From: Paenibacillus ihbetae
GTDB lineage: Bacteria > Bacillota > Bacilli > Paenibacillales > Paenibacillaceae
Reading direction: 5' to 3'
NCBI RefSeq assembly: GCF_002741055.1
Contig: NZ_CP016809.1
Coordinates: 682,001-746,000 of the forward strand
DNA length: 64,000 bases
How positions within the stretch are numbered: position 1 is the stretch's first letter; every line of letters starts with the position of its first letter. Position numbers and translations under genes: made by a program. This document shows, piece by piece, positions 1-9,400 of this stretch. The notes under the pieces are model-generated. The model worked only from the letters and a program-made list of their open reading frames with translations. It was not told the origin of the DNA and did no database searches.

Positions 1-1055
1 ATCATGTAGAGCGTAATTTCATCCCGGTTGTGGAACAGCTGCTTCGCTCCCTGAATCTGCATCCGGGCATCCTCAAATATCGCGATGATCTCCTTAATAA
101 GCGCCATTGGCTTCTTGGTCAGGAGCTTGACGGTAATAACCGCCGTTCCGCCTGTCTGAAGACTGTACAGCAGGCCTGTCACCAATCTGGCCATTTGCTT
201 CGGACTCCAGCTCATATCGCAGACCAGCAGATCGAACTCCTGCTCCTTAAACGATACGTCCGCCGCATTTTTATGAATGACCCGAAGCATCGGGTTCCCC
301 TCCAAGGACGGGTGCATGCGCGCCGGATCCACAGCCGTTACCTCCAAGCCCTGCTCCAGTAAAAACGATGTCCACCCGCCGGGGGCCGCACCGATATCCA
401 AGGCTCGACGGAAGCTGCGGAAAGGAATCCCGAACTGCTTTTCGGCTTCAAGAAGCTTGAACTTCGCTCTGGAGATCTGACCCTCCTCGCGTTGGAATCG
501 TATGGCTCCGCCGTTCCAGTCGGACAAATTGTCCTCGGGTCTCGAAACGCCCAGGTACCAGGTTTCCTCATCGGCAAAGATCGAAATGATCCACTCCGGT
601 TCCTGCACGATAAATTCCAGCTCCAGCGCCGACAATCGGCTCTGCAGCAAATCGCGTAATGCTCCCGGACTATCCGTCCAAGAGCTGTGTTCGCTCTTCC
701 GGATTTGGAGTGCAACCCGGCTCTTGCCGATCTCCTCCCGATTCAGCAAATACCGCTCCGCCTCGTTCAGCGCTTCTTCCGCATGACTGGCAGTCAGTTC
801 GACATTCACGGGAAACAGATGCCTCAGAAATATAGGGGGCTGTGTTCGAATCCCCCTCACTGCCTCTTCTGCGGATCTTGCCAATGTAACGAGAAACACT
901 TCACCGGGTATTAACATGGAGCTTTTTAGGCTGCCGAACATCCGGCGCAGCTCCTCCTGCGCATAGGGAGCGAACCCGTGATTCGCCGTGCACACCAGCT
1001 TGCTGTGGAAATCCTGCTGCTGCTCCTGATCATCATTCACATTCCATTCGTCCAA
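1..1055 (-). CDS. FtsJ/RlmM-like SAM-dependent methyltransferase, 3' end outside window
   Basis: The frame is open from a TTG at 1055 to the left edge, giving about 351 codons; the C-terminus is missing. The TTG is preceded at 9 nt by GGAGG (1065-1069), which decides the start. The C-terminal half carries a Rossmann methyltransferase: LDIGAAPGGW (SAM-binding loop), an acidic VTAVDP strand, then DLLVCDMSWSPKQMA and a VITVKLL strand with the lysine expected in FtsJ-type enzymes. The N-terminal part resembles the THUMP-like half of RlmM (23S rRNA cytidine 2'-O-methyltransferase). It begins 5 bp after the ABC ATPase stop, so it is probably the last gene of that operon. Family assignment is good; the exact rRNA target is inference. 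Confidence 0.8.
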   Translation of the reverse strand, partial: MDEWNVNDDQEQQQDFHSKLVCTANHGFAPYAQEELRRMFGSLKSSMLIPGEVFLVTLARSAEEAVRGIRTQPPIFLRHLFPVNVELTASHAEEALNEAERYLLNREEIGKSRVALQIRKSEHSSWTDSPGALRDLLQSRLSALELEFIVQEPEWIISIFADEETWYLGVSRPEDNLSDWNGGAIRFQREEGQISRAKFKLLEAEKQFGIPFRSFRRALDIGAAPGGWTSFLLEQGLEVTAVDPARMHPSLEGNPMLRVIHKNAADVSFKEQEFDLLVCDMSWSPKQMARLVTGLLYSLQTGGTAVITVKLLTKKPMALIKEIIAIFEDARMQIQGAKQLFHNRDEITLYM

Positions 1056-1060
1056 TCGGA

Positions 1061-1834
1061 TTAACCTCCAGAAATAACTTTGATCCAGGGACGACCGCTT
1101 TCCCATTCCAGCCGGGCGTCAATATCATAAGTTTGTTTAATAAGTTCGCTGTTCAAAACTTCCTCTTTCAAGCCGGCTCCTTCAAGCCGTCCTTCCTTAA
1201 TTAGCGCTGCATGGGTGAACAGCGGGACGATCTCCTCAATATGATGGGTTACATAAATGACGGCGACATCCCGTTTCCCCAATCGGCCAATCTCCGCCAG
1301 CATCTGTTCGCGTTCGTACAGATCCAGGCCGGCACAAGGCTCATCCAAAATCAAAAGCTTCGGTCCATGCATTAAGGCGCGTGCCAGCATCACTTTCTTC
1401 CGTTCCCCTTGGGACAAGGTGCCCAGCGGCTGCTCGGCCAGGTGGCCGAAGCCCATCTCCTCCAGCAGTGCGTATGCCTTCGCGCGGACCTCTGCCGGGA
1501 TTTCCTGATAAAACCGCAAAAACGCATACGCGCCCGTGGCTACAACCTCCCATACCGGATCATGCAGCGTTAGCTTCTCCAGCAACGATTGGCTGATATA
1601 GCCGATTTCCTTGCGCACTTCCCTGATATCGCAATGACCATACACATTCCCCAGCACCTCAACCCTGCCGCTGCTTGGGAATTGATAGCCTGTCAGCAGC
1701 TCGAGGAGCGTCGTTTTTCCGGATCCGTTCCTCCCCAGAATTACCCAATGCTCTCCCGGGCTGATCGTCAGCGTAACATCATGCAGGATTTGGCGTTCTC
1801 CGCGAGTCAGCGATACATGCTCCATCTTGATCAT
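1061..1834 (-). CDS. ABC transporter ATP-binding protein (YlmA-like)
   Basis: The protein has 257 aa and forms one ATPase domain. Walker A is GRNGSGKTTLLELL near residue 35, the signature is LSQGERKK near 140, Walker B is LLILDEPCAGLD near 160, and the switch histidine is in YVTHHIEE. No membrane segments are present and no permease lies beside it. Such stand-alone ATPases of the YlmA/ModF type may have a transport or a non-transport role. The start overlaps the stop of the upstream thioredoxin gene by 4 bp (ATGA), so the two are translationally coupled. Substrate unknown. Confidence 0.85.
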   Translation of the reverse strand: MIKMEHVSLTRGERQILHDVTLTISPGEHWVILGRNGSGKTTLLELLTGYQFPSSGRVEVLGNVYGHCDIREVRKEIGYISQSLLEKLTLHDPVWEVVATGAYAFLRFYQEIPAEVRAKAYALLEEMGFGHLAEQPLGTLSQGERKKVMLARALMHGPKLLILDEPCAGLDLYEREQMLAEIGRLGKRDVAVIYVTHHIEEIVPLFTHAALIKEGRLEGAGLKEEVLNSELIKQTYDIDARLEWESGRPWIKVISGG

Positions 1835-2178
1835 GACTTCACGCTCCTGACAAAATTCAACATATCCTCGACCGATCCCATCCGGTACAATACTTCAGGC
1901 TCCTTGCCCGGAGTACTCCCGGCCGTCATTAAGGCAGGCACGCTTCGAATCCGGTACCGGTTTACGACAGTAGGAAGAAAGTTGACATCCGCCTCCAGAA
2001 TCTCCACCTCCGGCATGATATGCTCCACGATTTGGATCATTTTGCGGGCTGCCGCGCACGTACCGCATAAAGGCGTGTGGAAAAAGACTACGACCGGCTC
2101 GCCCTCCATTTTTCTGCCGGCAAGCCTCTCGAGCCATTCCAGCCGATCCAGCAACTCCCGCTCCGTCACGGCCTTCAT
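1831..2178 (-). CDS. thioredoxin-like protein
   Basis: This 115-aa protein has a thioredoxin fold with the active-site motif CGTC in FFHTPLCGTCAAARKM near residues 33-48, and the cis-proline region as SVPALM. It has no signal peptide, so it is likely cytoplasmic. The gene overlaps both neighbours by 4 bp and sits in the middle of a compact operon. Thiol-disulfide exchange is the family role; its client is not evident. Confidence 0.8.
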   Translation of the reverse strand: MKAVTERELLDRLEWLERLAGRKMEGEPVVVFFHTPLCGTCAAARKMIQIVEHIMPEVEILEADVNFLPTVVNRYRIRSVPALMTAGSTPGKEPEVLYRMGSVEDMLNFVRSVKS

Positions 2179-2516
2179 CTGGCACCCTCCGCGATTTCGC
2201 GAATCAGGGTTTCCGGCATCGGTCCGTTATGGACACGAACATCCTCCGGCATATGCTCGTAGAGCATTTCGTACATTTTGCGCCGGCCGTAGGGGCTTGA
2301 TGTATGAAGGTATATTTCCTTCGCGCGCAGCTTCTCGGCTACCATGGCCGCCACGACGTCACCGCCGTTCATCTGGTCGTATCCCAGCTCATAATCCAGT
2401 GACAGTACGTCCACTTCACATTCACGGAGCATCATCAGACATTCTTCCCCGTTTCGCGCCAATGCAAATCCTTTCGGATGCGGGCGCCAGTCATCCAAAT
2501 ATAAATGGATCCTCAT
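2175..2516 (-). CDS. cyclic-phosphate processing receiver-domain protein
   Basis: The 113-aa protein resembles a single receiver domain. LYLDDWRP supplies an acidic pocket near residue 7, and DVLSLDYELG near residues 35-44 holds the position of the phospho-accepting aspartate. No output domain follows. This matches the small family often annotated as cyclic-phosphate processing receiver domain. Its biochemical role is poorly defined, so only the domain call is firm. First gene of the compact group reaching to position 1. Confidence 0.65.
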   Translation of the reverse strand: MRIHLYLDDWRPHPKGFALARNGEECLMMLRECEVDVLSLDYELGYDQMNGGDVVAAMVAEKLRAKEIYLHTSSPYGRRKMYEMLYEHMPEDVRVHNGPMPETLIREIAEGAR

Positions 2517-2534
2517 TGCCTACTCTCCCTTGAT

Positions 2535-3383
2535 TTAAGACCAGGACAATACGGTGGCGATATCTTCGCGATGCGTGCCGTCCGGTCCTTTTTCGCTTTC
2601 CAAAACTAGTGCCTTGCCGGCAATTTCAGGCGCCAGCGCCAGCTGTTTCAGCGCGTCCATCCCGATCTTCCCTTGACCGATCCGGGCATGGCGGTCTTTC
2701 CTGGAGCCGGCACCATATTTTGAATCATTAAGATGAACTGCAGCCAGATTGTCCCAATATTGAAGCGATCGCCCTCTGGCAAGCAGCTCCTTCGTATTGG
2801 TTGGATCCCAGCCCCCTGCGGCGTACAAGTGGCAGGTATCGAGACAAAAGCCGATTTTTTCAGGGTAATCCGCAAGCTGCCTGATCTTCACGCACTCCTC
2901 CAGCGTAATGCCCATCGGACCATGATCGCCCGCCTGATTCTCAATCAGGAGCTTGGTTTGTCCTTTCCAATCCGCGAGAACATCGTTCAAGCATTGGATA
3001 ATATTCTGATAACCTACGAGCGGGTTTTCGCTTTTCAGGTGTCCGAAATGAACGACGATGCCAAGCGAGCCGCAGGCTTCTGCGATCACCAGGTCGTTCT
3101 TGAGGGAATCCACCGTCAGCCTGTAATGCTCTTCACCGCGGGTGAACCCGGTTGCCATGTTTGTCGGGTACGGCGTATGAGCAATCGAGACCAAATGATG
3201 CTCGCGGCAAAATTTTGCGCAAGCAGCGGCATTACTAAGGTCCGGTGCTTTTAAGTGCAGGCTGCGCGGGTTTTTCGGGAAATATTGATACGACAGCGAA
3301 CCCAGGGACAGGGCGTGCTGGGCGGCGGCAAGAAATCCGCCCCGGGTACTGACATGGCTTCCGATCCGCAGTTTAGGTTTCAT
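2535..3383 (-). CDS. nfo: endonuclease IV (AP endonuclease)
   Basis: The 282-aa length is normal for Nfo/Apn1 TIM-barrel AP endonucleases. Metal-ligand motifs of the family are visible: IGSHVS at the N-terminus, VVHFGHL near 110, LLIENQAG near 145, GFCLDTCHLYAAG near 175, and VHLNDSK near 215. It incises DNA 5' of abasic sites in base excision repair. The start overlaps the 3' end of the Fpg/Nei gene by 11 bp, which places a glycosylase and the AP endonuclease that would act next in one transcript. Confidence 0.93.
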   Translation of the reverse strand: MKPKLRIGSHVSTRGGFLAAAQHALSLGSLSYQYFPKNPRSLHLKAPDLSNAAACAKFCREHHLVSIAHTPYPTNMATGFTRGEEHYRLTVDSLKNDLVIAEACGSLGIVVHFGHLKSENPLVGYQNIIQCLNDVLADWKGQTKLLIENQAGDHGPMGITLEECVKIRQLADYPEKIGFCLDTCHLYAAGGWDPTNTKELLARGRSLQYWDNLAAVHLNDSKYGAGSRKDRHARIGQGKIGMDALKQLALAPEIAGKALVLESEKGPDGTHREDIATVLSWS

Positions 3384-4191
3384 GCTGGCAATTTGGACAG
3401 AAGAATACCTTCCGCCCGGTATGCTCCGTTTTTATAACCGGAGTCCCGCATCGGACGCAGGGCTCTCCTTCACGGTCATACACCTTGCAACGGTCATTGT
3501 AAGCTCCGGTCAACTCGTCACCGGCTTGAAACGGCATTTCCATGTAGCCCCCTCCGTCGGCCGCTTCCGTCATCACCTTAACTGTACTGTCATACAGCTG
3601 TTCCAGCGCCTCCGCAGACAGGTTCTGAATTTTCGAGAGCGGATGAATCCGGGCATCGAAGGCGATCTCGTCTGCATAGCAATTGCCGATTCCGGCCACC
3701 ACCTGCTGGTTAACCATCGTGCTCTTCAGCGCTCCCCGGCGTTTGCCAATGAGCTCGACGAAGCGAGCTTTGTTCATCCGGCGATCCATCAGCTCCGGCC
3801 CAAGATGTTTCAACGCCTCATCGGTTTCTCTTGCCGTCAATAAATGCAAATAGCCTAAACGAAGGCCGATGAAATATAAAATATGGTCTCCGAAAGTAAT
3901 CTCAACCTGTGTGGAACGCGATGGGCGTTCCTCATCCTTCCGTCCGAAATACAGCATGCCGCCCAGCATGAGATGCAGCAGCAGTCGGCCACCGTTGTTC
4001 AGGTGAAACACGAGATGCTTGCCCCTACGTTCCACAAAAATAACCCTGCTTCCCGTAAGGGCCTCCGTAAATTGCTCTATCGTTACATTCAGCGACTTCT
4101 CCCGGTTCACGACGACATTCGTGATCGGAAGATTCACGATCGTCTGGGTCAATAATCTTCGGTAATTTTCCATTTCCGGCAGTTCAGGCAT
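3373..4191 (-). CDS. Fpg/Nei-family DNA glycosylase (paralogue type)
   Basis: The 272-aa protein starts MPELPE, so the catalytic proline (after Met removal) and glutamate are present. RRGKHLVFHL supplies the conserved lysine loop, and the C-terminal zinc finger has two CxxC pairs (CVRC and CPNC). The family excises oxidised bases and nicks the strand. The N-terminus reads PELPEMENYRRLL rather than the PELPEVETVRR usual for housekeeping MutM, and the gene sits with nfo rather than polA/coaE. I therefore call it an Fpg/Nei paralogue and not mutM itself; substrate preference cannot be read from sequence. Confidence 0.85.
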   Translation of the reverse strand: MPELPEMENYRRLLTQTIVNLPITNVVVNREKSLNVTIEQFTEALTGSRVIFVERRGKHLVFHLNNGGRLLLHLMLGGMLYFGRKDEERPSRSTQVEITFGDHILYFIGLRLGYLHLLTARETDEALKHLGPELMDRRMNKARFVELIGKRRGALKSTMVNQQVVAGIGNCYADEIAFDARIHPLSKIQNLSAEALEQLYDSTVKVMTEAADGGGYMEMPFQAGDELTGAYNDRCKVYDREGEPCVRCGTPVIKTEHTGRKVFFCPNCQHET

Positions 4192-4244
4192 GGTTCATCT
4201 TCCCTTTCGTCCATCAGCATCATGAGCTAATTCAATAAGGTGAC

Positions 4245-5045
4245 CTACGGACACAGCAGCCGGGCCGCTTCTTCTAAATCCCGGCATATATAATCCGGAG
4301 AAACGCCGGCTGCTTCGATATGCGATTGCATATTTTGATCCGTCGTAATTCCTGTTAAGACAAGTACCGTTTTGCATCCGGCATGAACGCCTGCAGCAAT
4401 ATCCGTCCGTATATTATCTCCAACCACGTAAATATCTTCGACCCGAACCCCGAGACGATCCGCAGCGAATGTCATCAAAATCGATGAAGGCTTGCCGATG
4501 ACCAGCGGCTTCACGCCGGACGCCGCTTCTACGGCCGCTCCTAGCGATCCGGCGCCCGGCATGAGCCCGGTGTCGGATGGAAGGAGCAAATCCGGGTTGG
4601 TCAATACCGACACGGCACCTTCCTGGATCCAGCGAACAGCCCGGGCAAGCGCGTCATAATCGAACGAACGGTCGATTCCTTGAACGACATACTGCGGTGA
4701 CTCCTCGACCAGGTGAAGCCCTTGCCCGAGCAGTGCCTGTCGCAGTCCTTCCTCACCCAGCATCGCAACTCTCGCCCCCGGCGTCTTTTCCGCAATATGC
4801 TTCGCCGCCGCCAATGACGACGTACAGACCTCCTCCGGCAAGGCCGGTATACCCATATCCCGAAGATGGGCAGCTACTTGCTCCGGGGTTCTTGACGAGT
4901 TATTCGTTACAAATAAGTACGGAATGCCTCTTTCCTTTAGACGCAATATGAGGCGATCCGCACCTTCGATTCGCATCTTTCCATGATACAGGGTCCCATC
5001 CAGATCAATCAGGATCCCTTTTGGTTGTTCCATTGATGTATGCAC
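4245..5045 (-). CDS. HAD-IIA family phosphatase (NagD/YutF-like)
   Basis: The 266-aa protein has HAD motif I as LIDLDGTLYHG near residue 12, motif II around FVTNNSSR near 45, and the C-terminal motif as VVGDNIRTDIAAG near 205. The cap lies between motifs II and III, as in subclass IIA (TIGR01457 type). The reaction is hydrolysis of a sugar or nucleotide phosphate; substrate unknown. It is followed after about 53 bp by the Fpg/Nei gene, probably in the same transcript. Confidence 0.85.
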   Translation of the reverse strand: MHTSMEQPKGILIDLDGTLYHGKMRIEGADRLILRLKERGIPYLFVTNNSSRTPEQVAAHLRDMGIPALPEEVCTSSLAAAKHIAEKTPGARVAMLGEEGLRQALLGQGLHLVEESPQYVVQGIDRSFDYDALARAVRWIQEGAVSVLTNPDLLLPSDTGLMPGAGSLGAAVEAASGVKPLVIGKPSSILMTFAADRLGVRVEDIYVVGDNIRTDIAAGVHAGCKTVLVLTGITTDQNMQSHIEAAGVSPDYICRDLEEAARLLCP

Positions 5046-5063
5046 CTTCTTTATTCCTGTCTT

Positions 5064-5282
5064 TCATCCAATGAATAATTCATATCGTAAATCTTTGGTA
5101 TTTCGTATAAGGTCAGCTTCTTCGAATCTTAATAAGATTATGTATTTTAAGCGCGGCACCCGCTGGATCCCGTCCTGCCCTTCGATTGCTGTCCTGACAC
5201 AGCCTAGTACCATTGTAAAGAAGGGGACAGCCTGTTGCAAGGAATCACCGCCTGAATCCAATCTGTCCTCATGGAAGGTCAT
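5064..5282 (-). CDS. small hypothetical protein
   Basis: This is a possible 72-aa protein between RNase Z and the HAD-IIA gene, all on the same strand. It has balanced composition and ends ...KDLRYELFIG just 19 bp before the HAD gene, as an operon member would. I see no Shine-Dalgarno site before the ATG, and the complementary strand also carries an open frame, so it is only moderately supported. No family recognised. Confidence 0.4.
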   Translation of the reverse strand: MTFHEDRLDSGGDSLQQAVPFFTMVLGCVRTAIEGQDGIQRVPRLKYIILLRFEEADLIRNTKDLRYELFIG

Positions 5283-5447
5283 TCGATGATAAGGAGGTGA
5301 CGAAATGAGCCTTCGTCTTTTCGCTTCCGCTTTCCGCGTCGTCGAAAGAAATCGAAGGCTGTACGCACTTTATCGTTTCTGCAATCCGTTTGTCATATTC
5401 TGCGCTTTCCCGGAAAATAATGCTTCATTTCCCGGGGAAACGCCTGC

Positions 5448-6377
5448 TTATGTGCTGCGCTGCACGGGATACAAACCGAAATCCTCGGCGAGCCGCGTAT
5501 GCTCAAATACCTCTTTCGCTTCTTGCAGCAGCGGCTGTAAATGCTCCACATCTTTATATCTGGAGCTGAAATGCGTTAAGAATAGCGACTTCACGCCGCC
5601 CCGCACCGCTGCTTCTGCCGCCTGCTTGGCCGTGCTGTGATAGTATTCATGAGCGAGCTCGGCCAAGTCCTCCATAAAGGTCGCCTCATGGACAAGGACA
5701 TCCGCATCTTTCGCGAGCACTTCCACTCCCGGGCAAGGACGCGTATCTCCGAGGATTGTTACGACTCTGCCTTTCTTGGGTGCAAGCAGCACATCCGCGG
5801 GATGAATCCAGCTTCCGTCACCCAGCTCTACGCTTTCCCCCCGCTTTAACTTTCCGTATTGCGGACCAGGCTTCAATCCATAGGCCTCCAGCCGTTTGGG
5901 ATCAAGGCTTCCGGGCAAATCCTTCTCCACGACCCGGTAGCCATAGCTGTCCGCTCGGTGATCAAGGCCGGCAGCCTCCACGCGAAAGTACTTGTCTTCA
6001 AAAATAACGCCGCCGGTGTGCTCGATGATGTCCATTGTATACGGCACACGGGATTGGCTGATCGTCAGCGACGTTTCGATAAAGGATTTGATTCCCGGAG
6101 GACCGTAGATCGCAAGGGGTGCGGTTACCCCCTGTGCTCCGCGGCTCGAAAGCAATCCGGGCAGTCCAAAGACATGATCCCCATGCATGTGTGTAATGAA
6201 TACCTTTTCAAGCTTGGACAGCTTGAGAGGGGATTTCAAAATTTGATGCTGCGTTCCTTCCCCGCAATCGAACAGCCATAAGCTTCTGCGTTCCTCCAGG
6301 AGACGCAGGGCAATGGACGTAACATTGCGCTGGAGTGAAGGAACGCCGGCATTGGTTCCCAAAAAATACAGTTCCAT
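5448..6377 (-). CDS. rnz: ribonuclease Z
   Basis: From the ATG at 6377 the protein is 309 aa and begins MELYFLGTNAG. The frame is open further upstream, but the family starts here and GGGAG precedes this codon. The metallo-beta-lactamase motif THMHGDH near residue 60, GDTRPCP near 210, and LTHFSSRY near 270 supply the zinc ligands. RNase Z cuts the 3' trailer from tRNA precursors lacking encoded CCA. The gene follows metH after an 85-bp gap that holds an imperfect hairpin (AATCCTCCG arms, about 6410-6437) without a strong T-run. Confidence 0.92.
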   Translation of the reverse strand: MELYFLGTNAGVPSLQRNVTSIALRLLEERRSLWLFDCGEGTQHQILKSPLKLSKLEKVFITHMHGDHVFGLPGLLSSRGAQGVTAPLAIYGPPGIKSFIETSLTISQSRVPYTMDIIEHTGGVIFEDKYFRVEAAGLDHRADSYGYRVVEKDLPGSLDPKRLEAYGLKPGPQYGKLKRGESVELGDGSWIHPADVLLAPKKGRVVTILGDTRPCPGVEVLAKDADVLVHEATFMEDLAELAHEYYHSTAKQAAEAAVRGGVKSLFLTHFSSRYKDVEHLQPLLQEAKEVFEHTRLAEDFGLYPVQRST

Positions 6378-6462
6378 CCCTCTACTCCCTTTCGGTCGCA
6401 AACCGGAGAAATCCTCCGAAACGGTCGGAGGATTTCGAGCCGGATGCACCGGTATAGTCAAG

Positions 6463-9400
6463 TTAAGCTTTATCTACATTAAAATAATGGGCCTCAGGAT
6501 GACTGAATACCATTGCGGATACAGACGCCTCCGGCTCCATCATGAATCCCTCCGTCAGCGCCACACCGATATCCTCTGGCTGCATTAGGCGGAACAACGG
6601 CTCCTGGTCCTCCAGATCCGGACAAGCCGGATACCCAAACGACACCCGGATTCCCTGGTACCGCGCACCAAGGCGCTGCTTCATGGTCATATCCGCCGGA
6701 TCCGGGAAGCCCCAAGTATCCCGCATCATATGATGGACGCGCTCGGCAAGCCCCTCTGCTGTCTCCAGCGCGACGGCTTGAAGCGCATGGGAACGCAAAT
6801 AATCTCCCTTGTCCTTCCATTCGCCGGACAATTTGCCGACACCATGACCCGCCGTGACCACCAAAAAGCCCACGTAGTCCATAATGCCGCTATCCACCGG
6901 CTTCAAGAAATCCGCCAAGCATAGATAAGGCTCGACCTGCTGTCTCGGGAAAGTGAACGTATGCAGAATCTTTGATGGATCTGCCGGATCATAGATGAGG
7001 ATGTCATTATCTCTCCCCTGTGCCGGGAAGAAGCGGTACATGGCATGCGCTTGAATGATCCCCGATTGGATCGCTTCATTCAGGATTCCGTCAACCGTTT
7101 CCTTGAGCGACACCGCCTTCGGATCATTGGCCTTCAGCAGCTGCTCAACAGACCCTTTTAATCCCAGATGATGGCCTAACAGCATCTGCATGTTGATATA
7201 CGGCAAAATATGCGAGATCGGATAGTTGCGGAGCACATGGCGCTCCATATCCGGCGGGATATACACCGGGGCCTCGGTCGATATTTTGGAACGGAGCCCT
7301 TCGGAAAGCTTCGGCATAACCTTCACGGCCTGCGGTGCAGCGGCATCTGCCTCCATCTCGGCCTCGATATCCTTGGCCATTTCAGCCCGCTGATGCGGGT
7401 CGCTCAGCTTGTTTGCCAGATCCAGACCTTCCATCGCATCCTTCGCATACAGCACCATGCCGTCATATTCGGGACGAATGCGTGTTTTCGTGAATTTCCG
7501 CGTCAACGCTGCTCCGCCCACCATAATTGGCACGTCGATGCCTGCGTTTTTCAAATCCTGCGCGGTCAGCACCATTTGTTGAGCGGACTTTACAAGCAGT
7601 CCGGACAAACCGATGGCGTCGGGCTTCTCGCGCCGATATGCCTCGATAATTTGCTCCGGTGGTACTTTTATACCCAAATTCACAATTTCATAACCATTGT
7701 TGGAGAGGATGATCTCAACCAGGTTTTTGCCGATGTCATGGACATCACCCTTGACGGTCGCCAGCATGATTTTCCCTTTGACGGACGTCTCATTTTTTTC
7801 CATAAAAGGCTCGAGATGGGCAACCGATGCCTTCATCACTTCAGCGCTTTGGAGCACCTCAGCTACGATGAGCTCATTATTGTTAAACAGGCGGCCAACC
7901 TCGGTCATTCCCGCCATCAACGGGCCGTTGATAATGTCCAGCGGTCCGTATTTCTTCAAGGCTTCATTGAGATCGGGAATCAAGCCTTCCTTGGAGCCTT
8001 CAACAACATAGGAAGCAAGACGCTCCTCCAGGCTTAGATTGGAGACCTTCTCCTTCTTCTCCACCTTTTTGTCCCGGAATGCTGCAACAAATGCCGCCAG
8101 CGTCTCATCGTTGGTGCGATAGATCAGATCCTCCGCAAGCCTCCGCTCTTCCTCCGGTATCGATGCATAACGTTCAAGCTTCTCGGTGTTGACAATCGCA
8201 TAGTCGAGACCCGCCTTCGTGCATTCGTATAAATATACCGAGTTCAGCACCTCGCGACCGGCCTCCGGCAAGCCAAAGGAGACGTTGCTGATTCCAAGAA
8301 TCGTATGGACCTTCGGCATCGCTTCTTTGATGAGTCGAATTCCTTCAATGGTCTCCTTCGCGGATCCGATGTACTGCTCGTCCCCTGTTCCGACAGGAAA
8401 TACCAGCGTGTCGAAAATAATGTCCTCCGGCAAAACGCCGTATTTATGAACGAGCAGGTCATACGAACGCTTCGCAACCTTCAGCTTGTCCTCGCGGGTA
8501 ATCGCTTGCCCGTTCTCATCGATCGTTCCGACAACGACCGCAGCTCCGTATTTGTGGACCAGCGGAATGACCCGTTCGAATTTTTCTTCACCATCTTCAA
8601 GATTAATGGAGTTAATGATCGCCTTGCCCTGGGAATACTGCAGTGCGATATCGATGACCTCCGGATCCGTCGTATCGATCATTAATGGAACCTTGACCTT
8701 CTTGGCGACCAATTCCAAAAATTTAACCATATCCTCCGCTTCCTCGCGGTCTGGATCCTGTACGCAAATATCGATAATATGCGCACCGTTCTTAACCTGA
8801 GCCCTTGCTATTTCGGAAGCCTCTTCGTATTTCCCTTCCACGATCAGCCGCTTGAATTTGCGGGAGCCCAGCACGTTGGTGCGCTCGCCTACCATATAAG
8901 GTCGGTTGTCCTGCTCAATGTACACCGGCTCGATACCCGACAACGCCGGGAGATGCGTTCCCGTCAGCGGGCGCGGGTTAAACCGGCTCATGGCATCCTT
9001 CAGCGCGCTGATATGCTCCGGCGTCGTCCCGCAGCAGCCTCCGGCGATGTTCAGCCATCCCTTTTCCGCAAATGCTGCCATTTTCTGTGCGAGCGACTCG
9101 GGGGATTCATGATACTGGCCATTCTCATCCGGCAAGCCGGCATTCGGATAGCAGCTGATGGCGCTGCGTGACATTTCGGACAGGGAACGGATATGGTCCC
9201 GCATAAACTCCGGCCCCGTCGCGCAGTTCAAACCGATCGAGATCGGATTTAAGTGCTCAAGTGATATATAGAACGCTTCTATATTCTGTCCGGCGAGCGT
9301 GGTGCCCATCGGCTCAATCGTTCCGGAAATCATAATCGGCAGCGTAATGCCCGTCTTCTCAAAAGCTTGGCGTATTCCGATGCTGCCTGCCTTTACATTA

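Noticed and set aside
5305..5640. 111-codon plus-strand frame after a perfect ribosome site
   Set aside because: Most of it is the reverse of the RNase Z coding end, with unlikely composition.
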